A stretch of 64,000 bases of DNA, from the NCBI RefSeq assembly GCF_000062885.1, contig NC_009142.1:2407584-2471583 (forward strand). The letters run 5' to 3'. The position numbers were made by a program, and so were the translations under genes. This DNA comes from Saccharopolyspora erythraea NRRL 2338. Its GTDB lineage: Bacteria > Actinomycetota > Actinomycetes > Mycobacteriales > Pseudonocardiaceae. The notes beneath the pieces were generated by a model. That model was not told the DNA's origin. It searched no databases and saw only the letters and a program-made list of their open reading frames with translations. Positions 57,968 to 64,000 of this stretch are shown one piece after another (the first letter of the stretch is position 1; each line of letters starts with the position of its first letter).

Positions 57968-58045
57968 CGGCGGCCACCGCCGACTCCGGTGGTGGCCGCC
58001 GGGCGATCCGGTGATCCCGGCGGCCGCGGTCCGACGCGGCCGCCG
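57968..58045 (+). terminator. Tandem terminator hairpins after fruA
   Basis: Hairpin 1: CGGCGGCCACC (57968-57978) with GGTGGCCGCCG (57991-58001). Hairpin 2: CGGCGGCCGCG (58018-58028) with CGCGGCCGCCG (58035-58045). Both 11-bp stems are perfect. Confidence 0.7.
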
Positions 58046-58288
58046 GGGGTAGCGGTCCTGTGTGGACTGATCCGCAACCCACCTGCCAGCGCGCTCGCAG
58101 CACGTCGCCGAATTCCACCCCTCTGGAAAGCCAAACCTGATCTTTCCCGCTTGCGGGCGGACCTTCGTCCACTACGAACGTCGGCGGATTCCCCGCTCGC
58201 ATCCGAAACCCGATGCCACACCGGCGGCTCAGGAACCCTCGTCGCCTGACAACAGAAGTGCTTCCCGAGTCCGCTGTGGAGGCCGAAC

Positions 58289-58329
58289 GCGACCGGCGGG
58301 CTGACCCCCCGTCCCAACCCGCCGGTCGC
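58289..58329 (+). other. Hairpin in the ptsH leader
   Basis: GCGACCGGCGGG (58289-58300) pairs perfectly with CCCGCCGGTCGC (58318-58329) across a pyrimidine-rich 17-nt loop, 171 nt before ptsH. It could be a terminator, an attenuator or an RNA stabiliser. Confidence 0.5.
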
Positions 58330-58499
58330 CTCGGTTCCCGCTACCGCACTCCCAGCCCAGCCCAGTCCCGCCTCGTTCCCGTTGTTCCGCCCCCGTTACC
58401 CGCCCCGACCCGTCGTCCGTTATCGCTACCCCTCTTCCTCCCTCCAGTCGCGTCGGGGTCGTCCCCGCTCGCAATGTCCCTTTCTGAAAGGAGATCACG

Positions 58500-58790
58500 A
58501 TGCAACGTCGCGTCACGATCGCTTCGGCGGTCGGCCTGCACGCCCGGCCCGCCTCGCTGCTGTCCCAGGCAGCGGGCGCCCAGCCGGTCGCCGTCCGCAT
58601 CGCCAAGGTCACCGACGGCGTGGCCGGTGAGCCGGTCGACGCCGCCAGCGTCCTCGGCCTGATGACGCTGAACGCCCAGCACGGAGACGAGGTCGAGCTC
58701 TCCGCGCAGGGCGACACGGCCGAGTCCGTGCTCGACGAACTCGTCTCCATGCTCTCCCGCGACCTGGACAACGAACCCGTCAACGCCTGA
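58500..58790 (+). CDS. ptsH: PTS phosphocarrier HPr
   Basis: A 96-residue protein; ATG 58500 follows AAAGGAGATCACG. The active-site His14 is in GLHARPAS. DAASVLGLMTLNAQHGDEVEL covers the second helix, with the Ser that is regulatory in Firmicutes. It carries phosphate from EI to EIIA. It lies 15 bp before the fructanase gene, so the two are probably co-transcribed. Confidence 0.95.
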   Translation: MQRRVTIASAVGLHARPASLLSQAAGAQPVAVRIAKVTDGVAGEPVDAASVLGLMTLNAQHGDEVELSAQGDTAESVLDELVSMLSRDLDNEPVNA

Positions 58791-58805
58791 GGGCAGGAGG
58801 AACGG

Positions 58806-60332
58806 ATGCGGCACCACAAAGGAAAGTCGGCGTTCGAACTTCCGCGGCGGGGCTTCCTCGCCGGCGCGGGCGCACTGGTCGGCCTCGGCCTGACCGGCGC
58901 GGCGGCCCCGGCCTCCGCCCGCCCCCGTGGACGTACCGCCCAGTGGCGGCCCGCGGTGCACTTCACCCCGCGGCGCAACTGGATGAACGACCCCAACGGG
59001 CTCGTCCACCACCAGGGCGAGTACCACCTGTTCTTCCAGCACAACCCTGAGAGCAGCGACCACGCCAACCTCAGCTGGGGCCACGCGGTCAGCACCGACC
59101 TGTCCCACTGGGAGGAGCTGCCGGTGGCCCTCTTACCCGACGACCTGGGTGAGATCTACTCCGGCAGCGCGGTGGTCGACCACGACAACACCAGCGGTTT
59201 CTTCGACACCGAGCCCGGTCTGGTGGCGCTCTACACCAGCGCGGGCGAGACGCAGCAGCAAAGCCTCGCCTACAGCACCGACCGGGGCCACACCTGGACC
59301 AAGTACGAGGGCAACCCGGTCATCCCCAACCCGGGAGTCGCCGACTTCCGCGACCCGAAGGTCATCCGCTACGGCGACAAGTGGGTGCTCATGCTCGCCG
59401 CCGGTGACCGCATCGCCTTCTACGACTCGGCCGACCTCAAGAACTGGAACCGGATCAGCGAGTTCGGCGTGGGCCACGGCTCGCACGGCGGCGTCTGGGA
59501 GTGCCCGGACCTGTTCGAGCTACCGGTCGACGGCGACACCGGACGTACCCGTTGGGTGCTCATCGTCAGCATCAACCCGGGTGGACCAGCCGGAGGATCG
59601 GCCACGCAGTACTTCCTTGGCGACTTCGACGGCACCACGTTCACCTCCGAGGCGCCGCCGGAAGAGGTGCGGTGGGTCGAGGAGGGCGCCGACTTCTACG
59701 CGCCGCAGTCCTGGTCCGACGTCCCGGACCGGCGGATCTGGCTCGGCTGGCTGAGCAACTGGGACTACGCGAAGCAGGTGCCGACCGAACCTTGGCGCGG
59801 AGCGATGACCGTGCCGCGCACCGTCGGCCTGACCGAAACCGCATCCGGGGTCCGGATCACCCAGAACCCGGTGCCGGAACTGGAATCCCGCCGCGGCAAG
59901 CCGCAGAACTGGAGCGGCGTGATCTCCGAGCAGGGGCCCGCCCCGGAGTTCTCCGGTGCGGTGCTCGACATCGTCGCCGAGTTCCGCCTCGACACGGCCA
60001 CGACGTTCGGTGTCGACGTCTTCGTGGGAGAGGGGCAGCGGACCCGCATCGGCTACGACGTGGCGGCGCGGCGGCTGTTCGTCGACCGCACCGCCTCCGG
60101 CACGTCGATCAGCCCGGGTTTCGCCGCGACGCACTCGGCCGAACTCCACCCGGACGGCGACGTTCTGCGGCTGCGGGTGCTCGTCGACCGCTCCTGCGTG
60201 GAAGTCTTCGGCGGGAGGGGCGAAACCGTGCTGACCGAGCTCGTCTTCCCAGGCGAGGGCGACCGCGTCCGCCCCTTCGCCACGGGCGGGCAGGTCAGGG
60301 TGGAGTCGCTGGAGCTGTACCCGCTGCGATGA
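58806..60332 (+). CDS. Tat-exported GH32 fructan hydrolase
   Basis: A 508-residue enzyme. The N-terminus holds a Tat signal (PRRGFLAGAGALVGLGL) ending near ASA at 36-38. GH32 motifs are WMNDPNG with nucleophile Asp62, FRDPK (Asp183, transition-state stabiliser) and WECPD (acid/base Glu232). The C-terminal beta-sandwich ends in SCVEVFGGRGE. It should release fructose from levan, inulin or sucrose outside the cell, feeding the adjacent PTS. Tat export links it to tatA and tatC. Confidence 0.93.
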   Translation: MRHHKGKSAFELPRRGFLAGAGALVGLGLTGAAAPASARPRGRTAQWRPAVHFTPRRNWMNDPNGLVHHQGEYHLFFQHNPESSDHANLSWGHAVSTDLSHWEELPVALLPDDLGEIYSGSAVVDHDNTSGFFDTEPGLVALYTSAGETQQQSLAYSTDRGHTWTKYEGNPVIPNPGVADFRDPKVIRYGDKWVLMLAAGDRIAFYDSADLKNWNRISEFGVGHGSHGGVWECPDLFELPVDGDTGRTRWVLIVSINPGGPAGGSATQYFLGDFDGTTFTSEAPPEEVRWVEEGADFYAPQSWSDVPDRRIWLGWLSNWDYAKQVPTEPWRGAMTVPRTVGLTETASGVRITQNPVPELESRRGKPQNWSGVISEQGPAPEFSGAVLDIVAEFRLDTATTFGVDVFVGEGQRTRIGYDVAARRLFVDRTASGTSISPGFAATHSAELHPDGDVLRLRVLVDRSCVEVFGGRGETVLTELVFPGEGDRVRPFATGGQVRVESLELYPLR

Positions 60333-60336
60333 GGAC

Positions 60337-60538
60337 GCTGCCGCCCGGCCCGGCTGCCGTCTGACGCTGCCGCTCGGTCTGCTCGACCTCAGCGCTTGTT
60401 GATCAGCCTGGCCGACTCGGTAGCTGCCGCTCGGTCTGGTCGACCTTGGTAGTTGCCGCTCGACCCGGTCTGCCTCGAGCGCTGCCGCTCGGTCTGCTCC
60501 TCCTCGGGCGCTGCCGCGTTTGTCGGGGACGAGGACCG
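60337..60538. repeat. Decayed 29-bp tandem array, seven units
   Basis: Units begin at 60337, 60366, 60394, 60423, 60452, 60481 and 60510, most opening GCTGCCGCTCGGTCTG. The 28-29-bp spacing is regular, although the sequences have diverged. Confidence 0.7.
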
Positions 60539-60671
60539 AGCGGCTCGCGCCGGGACCCGGCGGCGTCGTCCGACCAGGAGCCGAGCCATTCCCTCCCGCT
60601 CAAGGGCGGGGGCCGTGCTCTCCCGCCCAGGGGCGAGCCGTGCTCTCCCACTCAGGGGAGCGGACGGCCTT

Positions 60672-60747
60672 CCGTCCAGGTGACCGAGCGGCCCGCCCGT
60701 CCAGGTGACCGAGCGGGCCCGTCCGTCCAGGTGATCGAAGCGGCCGC
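60672..60747. repeat. Three 25-26-bp repeats
   Basis: Units start at 60672, 60697 and 60723, each opening CCGTCCAGGTGA(C/T)CGA and continuing GCGG. Confidence 0.65.
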
Positions 60748-60763
60748 CCGTTCCACCCGCGAA

Positions 60764-60807
60764 CGAAACCGCCAAGAATTCCGTGCAGAGAATTCTTGGC
60801 GGTTTCG
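60764..60807. repeat. 18-bp perfect inverted repeat
   Basis: CGAAACCGCCAAGAATTC (60764-60781) pairs without a mismatch to GAATTCTTGGCGGTTTCG (60790-60807) across an 8-nt loop, CGTGCAGA. It is less G+C-rich than its surroundings and has no T tract. It may be a terminator, a nuclease-resistant RNA stem or an interspersed palindromic element. Confidence 0.85.
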
Positions 60808-60973
60808 CCGTTGCGCGATGATCGAACGGCACGAGCGGGTACTGGACGCCAAGAGCCTGCGCGGACTCGCCCACCCGCTGCTCATCAGGCTCAAGCCCTT
60901 GCGATCATGCGACCCTGCGGAGCCGGTCAACAAAACCGCCGCCAACCCGACCCGCTCGTGTAGACGTCCACTT

Positions 60974-61229
60974 GGCGTCGATACGCCCCACCAGTAATCC
61001 GCCTCGGCGTCGATACGCCCCACCAGTAATCCGCCTCGGCGTCGATACGCCCCACCAGTAATCCGCCTCGGCGTCGATACGCCCCACCAGTAATCCGCCC
61101 CGGCGTCGATACGCCCCACCAGTAATCCGCCCCGGCGTCGATACGCCCCACCAGTAATCCGCCCCGGCGTCGATACGCCCCACCAGTAATCCGCCCCGGC
61201 GCCAATGCGCCCCTCCAGGAATCCGCCCC
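60974..61229. repeat. 32-bp tandem array, eight units, each with a palindrome
   Basis: Units start every 32 bp at 60974, 61006, 61038, 61070, 61102, 61134, 61166 and 61198. Each opens with GGCGTCGATACGCC, in which GGCGT and ACGCC are inverted repeats around CGAT, and continues CCACCAGTAATCCGCC followed by TC in units 1-3 or CC in later units. The first seven are nearly identical; the eighth is degenerate. There are no spacers. Confidence 0.92.
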
Positions 61230-61546
61230 GTCGCGAGCACGACCCGCCGGGAAGCAGTCCATCGGCCGCCAGTACGTGCCCGCCAGGTATCCCGACCACC
61301 TGCCGGCGTGACAGATACCCCAGGGCAGTTCGGGGTCAGCCCAAGATCAAGTCGTGCTCGCCGGGCTTCCTCGCCCGAACGTGTGCATCGAGGTTGCCTC
61401 CCGCCGCGCTCCCTGAGCACCGCACCACCGCGTGCTCCAGCCAGCCTCTGCGTGTCTGACCAGGGGATTCGCCGGGCCGGGGCGGGAGTCCGGTCGGCGG
61501 CAGCGGCACCACCGACCGCCGCCATGGCGGGTGTGCCGAGCAGGAT

Positions 61547-61552
61547 TAGGGT
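61547..61552 (+). promoter_or_regulatory. -10 element (TAGGGT) of the M24 peptidase gene
   Basis: TAGGGT lies exactly 7 nt before ATG 61560, and there is no ribosome site, so the mRNA is probably leaderless. Confidence 0.5.
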
Positions 61553-61559
61553 TAGCTCC

Positions 61560-62714
61560 ATGGCCACCGTTTCGATGAAGCAGGATCCCTCCGTGCTCGC
61601 GGCCCGCCTCGGGCGCGCCGCCGAGACCGCAGCGGGCGCGGACCTCGACGCGCTGCTCATTTCACCCGGCTCCGACCTGCGCTACCTCATCGGCGCGGGC
61701 GCCGGGTCGTTCGAACGGCTGAGCTGCCTCGTGCTGCCCGCCGCCGGTCATGACGCCCCGCCCGCCCTCGTGCTGCCGAAGCTCGAGGAGCTCGGCTACG
61801 CCGACGTCCCGGCGAGCGAGCTCGGCATCGAGGTCGTGACCTGGGTCGACGGCGAGAACCCGTACGCCATCGTCACCGACCTGCTGCGCCGCGGTGGCGC
61901 AGCCCCCGCACGGGTAGCGGTCGCCGACGTAATGCCCGCGCTGCACACCTTCCCCCTGCGCGACGCGCTGCCCGGCGCCGAGCAGGTTCTCGCCGGTGGG
62001 GTCCTGCGCGAGCTGCGGATGCGCAAGGATGCCGCAGAGGTAGAGGCGCTGCGCAAGGCCGGGGCCGCCATCGACCGGGTGCACGCCCGGATGGCCGAAT
62101 TCCTCAAGGCAGGTCGCACCGAAGCCGAGGTGGGCGCCGACATCACCGAGGCGATCGTCGCCGAAGGCCACGTCGAGGCCGCGTTCGTCATCGTCGGCTC
62201 CGGCCCCAACGGAGCCAGCCCGCACCACGCCCTCTCGGACCGCGTCGTGCAGGAAGGCGATGTCGTGGTCATCGACATCGGTGGCCCGATCGCCGAGGGC
62301 TACAACTCCGACTGCACCCGCACCTACGCAGTCGGCGAGCCGTCGCAGGACGACGTCCGCGACACCTACGCCGTCCTCCAGGCCGCCCAGCGCGCCGCAG
62401 TCGAGGCCGTCCGACCCGGCGTGACCGCCGAGTCCATCGACGCCGCGGCGCGCGAGCCGATCGCCGCCGCGGGCTTCGGCGACTTCTTCGTCCACCGGAC
62501 CGGTCACGGCATCGGCTTGGACGTGCACGAGGACCCCTACGTCGTCGACGGCGACAAGACGGTGCTGGAACCTGGAATGGCGTTCAGCGTCGAGCCCGGC
62601 ATCTACCAGCCCGGCCGCTGGGGAGCGCGGATCGAGGACATCGTCATCGTCACCGAGGACGGTGTGGAGAGCGTCAACAACCAGCCCCACGAGCTGATTG
62701 TGCTTCCGGCGTGA
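61560..62714 (+). CDS. M24 Xaa-Pro aminopeptidase-like
   Basis: A 384-residue metallopeptidase. The N-terminal creatinase-like domain (LDALLISPGSDLRYLIGAGAG) is followed by the pita-bread fold. Metal ligands are the two Asp in VVIDIGGPIAEGYNSDCTRTY, His in HRTGHGIGLDVHE, Glu in FSVEPGIY and Glu in RIEDIVIV. It should cleave N-terminal residues before proline, or small dipeptides, in the cytoplasm. The stop overlaps the next gene in GTGA. Confidence 0.92.
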   Translation: MATVSMKQDPSVLAARLGRAAETAAGADLDALLISPGSDLRYLIGAGAGSFERLSCLVLPAAGHDAPPALVLPKLEELGYADVPASELGIEVVTWVDGENPYAIVTDLLRRGGAAPARVAVADVMPALHTFPLRDALPGAEQVLAGGVLRELRMRKDAAEVEALRKAGAAIDRVHARMAEFLKAGRTEAEVGADITEAIVAEGHVEAAFVIVGSGPNGASPHHALSDRVVQEGDVVVIDIGGPIAEGYNSDCTRTYAVGEPSQDDVRDTYAVLQAAQRAAVEAVRPGVTAESIDAAAREPIAAAGFGDFFVHRTGHGIGLDVHEDPYVVDGDKTVLEPGMAFSVEPGIYQPGRWGARIEDIVIVTEDGVESVNNQPHELIVLPA

Positions 62715-63184
62715 GCGACAGGGGAGGGACGCCAACCGGCGACTTGGAGGCGACCGACCGGGCGATCCTGCGGGAGCTCGCCCGCGACGGACGTTGCAGC
62801 TTCACCGAGCTCGCCGAGCGGGTCGGGCTGAGCGTCTCGGCGGTGCACCAGCGGGTTCGCCGATTGGAGCAGCGGGGCGCCCTGCAGGGCTACGTGGCCA
62901 AGGTCGACGGCGAGCAGATCGGTCTGCCGCTGACGGCGTTCATCTCGCTGACACCGATCGACCCGGCGGCCCCCGACGACTACCCGCAGCGGCTGGAGCA
63001 CCTGCCGCAGATCGAGTCGTGCTACTCGGTGGCCGGCGACGAGTCCTACATCCTGCAGGTCCGGGTCGCCTCGCCGCTCGGCCTGGAGGACCTGCTGCGC
63101 CAGATCAGGGAAGCCGCGAAGGTCTCGACCCGCACCACGGTCGTGCTCTCGACCCCGTTCGAGAACCGCCCGCCGGAAATCTGA
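62711..63184 (+). CDS. Lrp/AsnC-family regulator
   Basis: A 157-residue protein starting at GTG 62711 inside the peptidase stop. The N-terminal helix-turn-helix is LEATDRAILRELARDGRCSFTELAERVGLSVSAVHQRVRRLE. The RAM ligand domain follows (YSVAGDESYILQVRV). It probably responds to an amino acid. Coupling to a peptidase suggests the peptidase product could be the effector. Confidence 0.9.
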   Translation: MSDRGGTPTGDLEATDRAILRELARDGRCSFTELAERVGLSVSAVHQRVRRLEQRGALQGYVAKVDGEQIGLPLTAFISLTPIDPAAPDDYPQRLEHLPQIESCYSVAGDESYILQVRVASPLGLEDLLRQIREAAKVSTRTTVVLSTPFENRPPEI

Positions 63185-63186
63185 CG

Positions 63187-63885
63187 GTGCGGCCCATGTA
63201 CGGCCGGTTCGCCGAGGCGTATGCCAGACACTCCGAGGACAGTCCGGCCAACGCCTACTACGACCGGTCGGCCGTCCTCGAACTCGCCGGGGACGTCGCG
63301 GGCAAGCGAGTGCTCGAACTCGGCAGCGCCGCCGGAGCGCTGACCGAACAGCTCGTCTACCGCGGCGCCCACGTGCTCGGCCTGGACCGGGAACCGGAGA
63401 TGGTCCGGCTCGCCCGGCTCAGGCTGGGACAGCGCGCCCGCTTCGAGGTCGCCGACCTCGCCGAGCCGCTGACCACGGTGCCGACCGGCAGCATCGACCT
63501 CGTCGTGGCCTCCCTCGTCCTGCACTATCTGGCGGACTGGGCACCCGTGCTCGCGGAACTGCACCGATGCCTCGTGCCCGGCGGTGCGCTGGTGCTCTCG
63601 GTGCACCACCCGGCGGCGGACTGGCAGTGGGCGGGCCGACCGGTCTACCTGGACACCACGCTCGTGACCGAGACCTGGCACCTCGGCGACCAACCGGTGG
63701 AGGTCTCGTTCTACCGCCGACCCTTGTCGCAGATCTTCCGCCTTCTGCGGCAGGCCGGATTCACCATCGAACAACTCGAAGAGCCGCGACCACTGCCCGC
63801 ACTCGAAGCCGCGAACCCGAAGGCGTACAAGACCCTCAGCTCCGAGCCGGTGTTCCTGCTGGTCCGCGCCGTGGCCGCACGATAG
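63187..63885 (+). CDS. Class I SAM-dependent methyltransferase
   Basis: A 232-residue protein starting at GTG 63187, or ATG 63196, 2-11 bp after the AsnC gene. The SAM site is KRVLELGSAAGALTEQLV, with VLGLDREPEMVRLAR and IDLVVASLVLHYLADW. The substrate is unknown. It closes a three-gene unit of peptidase, regulator and methyltransferase. Confidence 0.85.
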   Translation: MRPMYGRFAEAYARHSEDSPANAYYDRSAVLELAGDVAGKRVLELGSAAGALTEQLVYRGAHVLGLDREPEMVRLARLRLGQRARFEVADLAEPLTTVPTGSIDLVVASLVLHYLADWAPVLAELHRCLVPGGALVLSVHHPAADWQWAGRPVYLDTTLVTETWHLGDQPVEVSFYRRPLSQIFRLLRQAGFTIEQLEEPRPLPALEAANPKAYKTLSSEPVFLLVRAVAAR

Positions 63886-63977
63886 TGCCGCGACGGCGCC
63901 GACGATCCGGCTGCGCAAGCCCCTCAGCCGGCAGGTCGTGTCCGATCAGGCGGTGGCCGATCCACTAGCTTGACCAG

Positions 63978-64000
63978 ATGCCCGACTTCTCCTGGCTGGG
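63978..64000 (+). CDS. Start of a further gene, cut by window edge
   Basis: ATG 63978 opens MPDFSWLG and runs off the window. TAGCTT (63966-63971) lies 6 nt upstream, the leaderless pattern seen repeatedly here. Too short to identify. Confidence 0.35.

Larger units (their letters stand above)
57953..58499. other. 547-bp region between EIIBC and HPr genes
   Basis: Contains two terminator-like hairpins, a third long hairpin at 58289-58329 and, from about 58330 to 58460, a strand with very few G and many C and T. Such C-rich, G-poor RNA is typical of Rho loading sites. The HPr ribosome site AAAGGAG lies at the end. No gene is recognised. Confidence 0.55.
60333..61559. other. 1.2-kb gene-free, repeat-rich region
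   Basis: No frame here has both a ribosome site and a recognisable protein. It contains a 29-bp decayed array, three 25-26-bp repeats at 60672-60747, an 18-bp perfect inverted repeat and a 32-bp tandem array, each listed separately. It is by far the longest non-coding stretch in the window. Confidence 0.7.

Noticed and set aside
54335-60332. Horizontally acquired fructose island
   Set aside because: Composition, codon use and gene overlaps match the surroundings, and no integrase, tRNA or repeat borders were found.
60974-61229. CRISPR array
   Set aside because: The 32-bp units abut directly with no unique spacers, and no cas genes are nearby. It is a plain tandem array.
60652-61660. Repeat protein encoded on the minus strand through the 32-bp array
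   Set aside because: All three minus-strand frames are open because the 32-bp unit happens to lack stops. None has a ribosome site or normal codon pattern.

Overview
The window is about 72% G+C by eye, uses GTG starts freely, and carries mycothiol (mshC), a complete Pup-proteasome locus and Tat genes. That places it in a mycelial actinomycete of the Pseudonocardiaceae; gene content and order suggest Saccharopolyspora. This is inferred from the sequence alone. Almost everything is chromosomal housekeeping or conserved accessory DNA. I see no rRNA or tRNA genes, CRISPR array, insertion sequence, prophage or antibiotic cluster.

Layout. 1-9 kb: a VWA protein cut by the window edge, an aldo/keto reductase broken by three frameshifts, a Scr1-type XRE regulator with a doubled DUF397 partner, a nitroreductase, a glycine-betaine ABC operon on the minus strand, and mshC. 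9-16.5 kb: a divergent HxlR regulator and frameshifted MFS pump with two operator-like palindromes, a membrane-anchored C69-like peptidase, a cytidine deaminase-ASCH fusion, a secreted GH18 chitinase and a PAC2 protein. 16.7-25.9 kb: HAD phosphatase, homoserine-dehydrogenase-like protein, hisE-hisG, a glyoxalase-fold protein, a thioesterase, a RecB-type nuclease, an M50 site-2 protease, trmI and a membrane protein.

26.4-45.1 kb is the protein-turnover core: mpa, dop, pup, prcB, prcA, pafA, pafB and pafC, followed by tatA and tatC. Mpa unfolds pupylated proteins, PrcBA degrades them, Dop deamidates Pup-GGQ and removes Pup, PafA ligates Pup, and PafBC is a DNA-damage transcription activator. 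Unrelated genes are interleaved: a PAP2-lipid kinase fusion, a proline-rich surface protein with a class F sortase, and an SDR. 44-52.5 kb: a lipid kinase, a HelY-type helicase, a DUF4333 protein, an Eis-like acetyltransferase, a TetR-metallohydrolase pair and a 5'-3' exonuclease.

52.6-60.3 kb is a fructose/fructan unit: EI (ptsI) diverges from deoR-fruK-EIIA-EIIBC, followed by HPr and a Tat-exported GH32 fructanase. Extracellular fructan cleavage, phosphorylating import and 1-phosphofructokinase are thus in one place. 60.3-61.6 kb is a gene-poor, repeat-rich stretch: a decayed 29-bp array, an 18-bp perfect inverted repeat and an 8-unit 32-bp tandem array with a palindrome in each unit. The window ends with a Xaa-Pro peptidase-like gene, an AsnC regulator, a methyltransferase and the first codons of another gene.

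Two points stand out. The deaminase-ASCH fusion looks like a one-protein N4-acetylcytidine salvage enzyme. At least ten genes have a TAnnnT -10 element 6-8 nt before the start codon, implying leaderless mRNAs.
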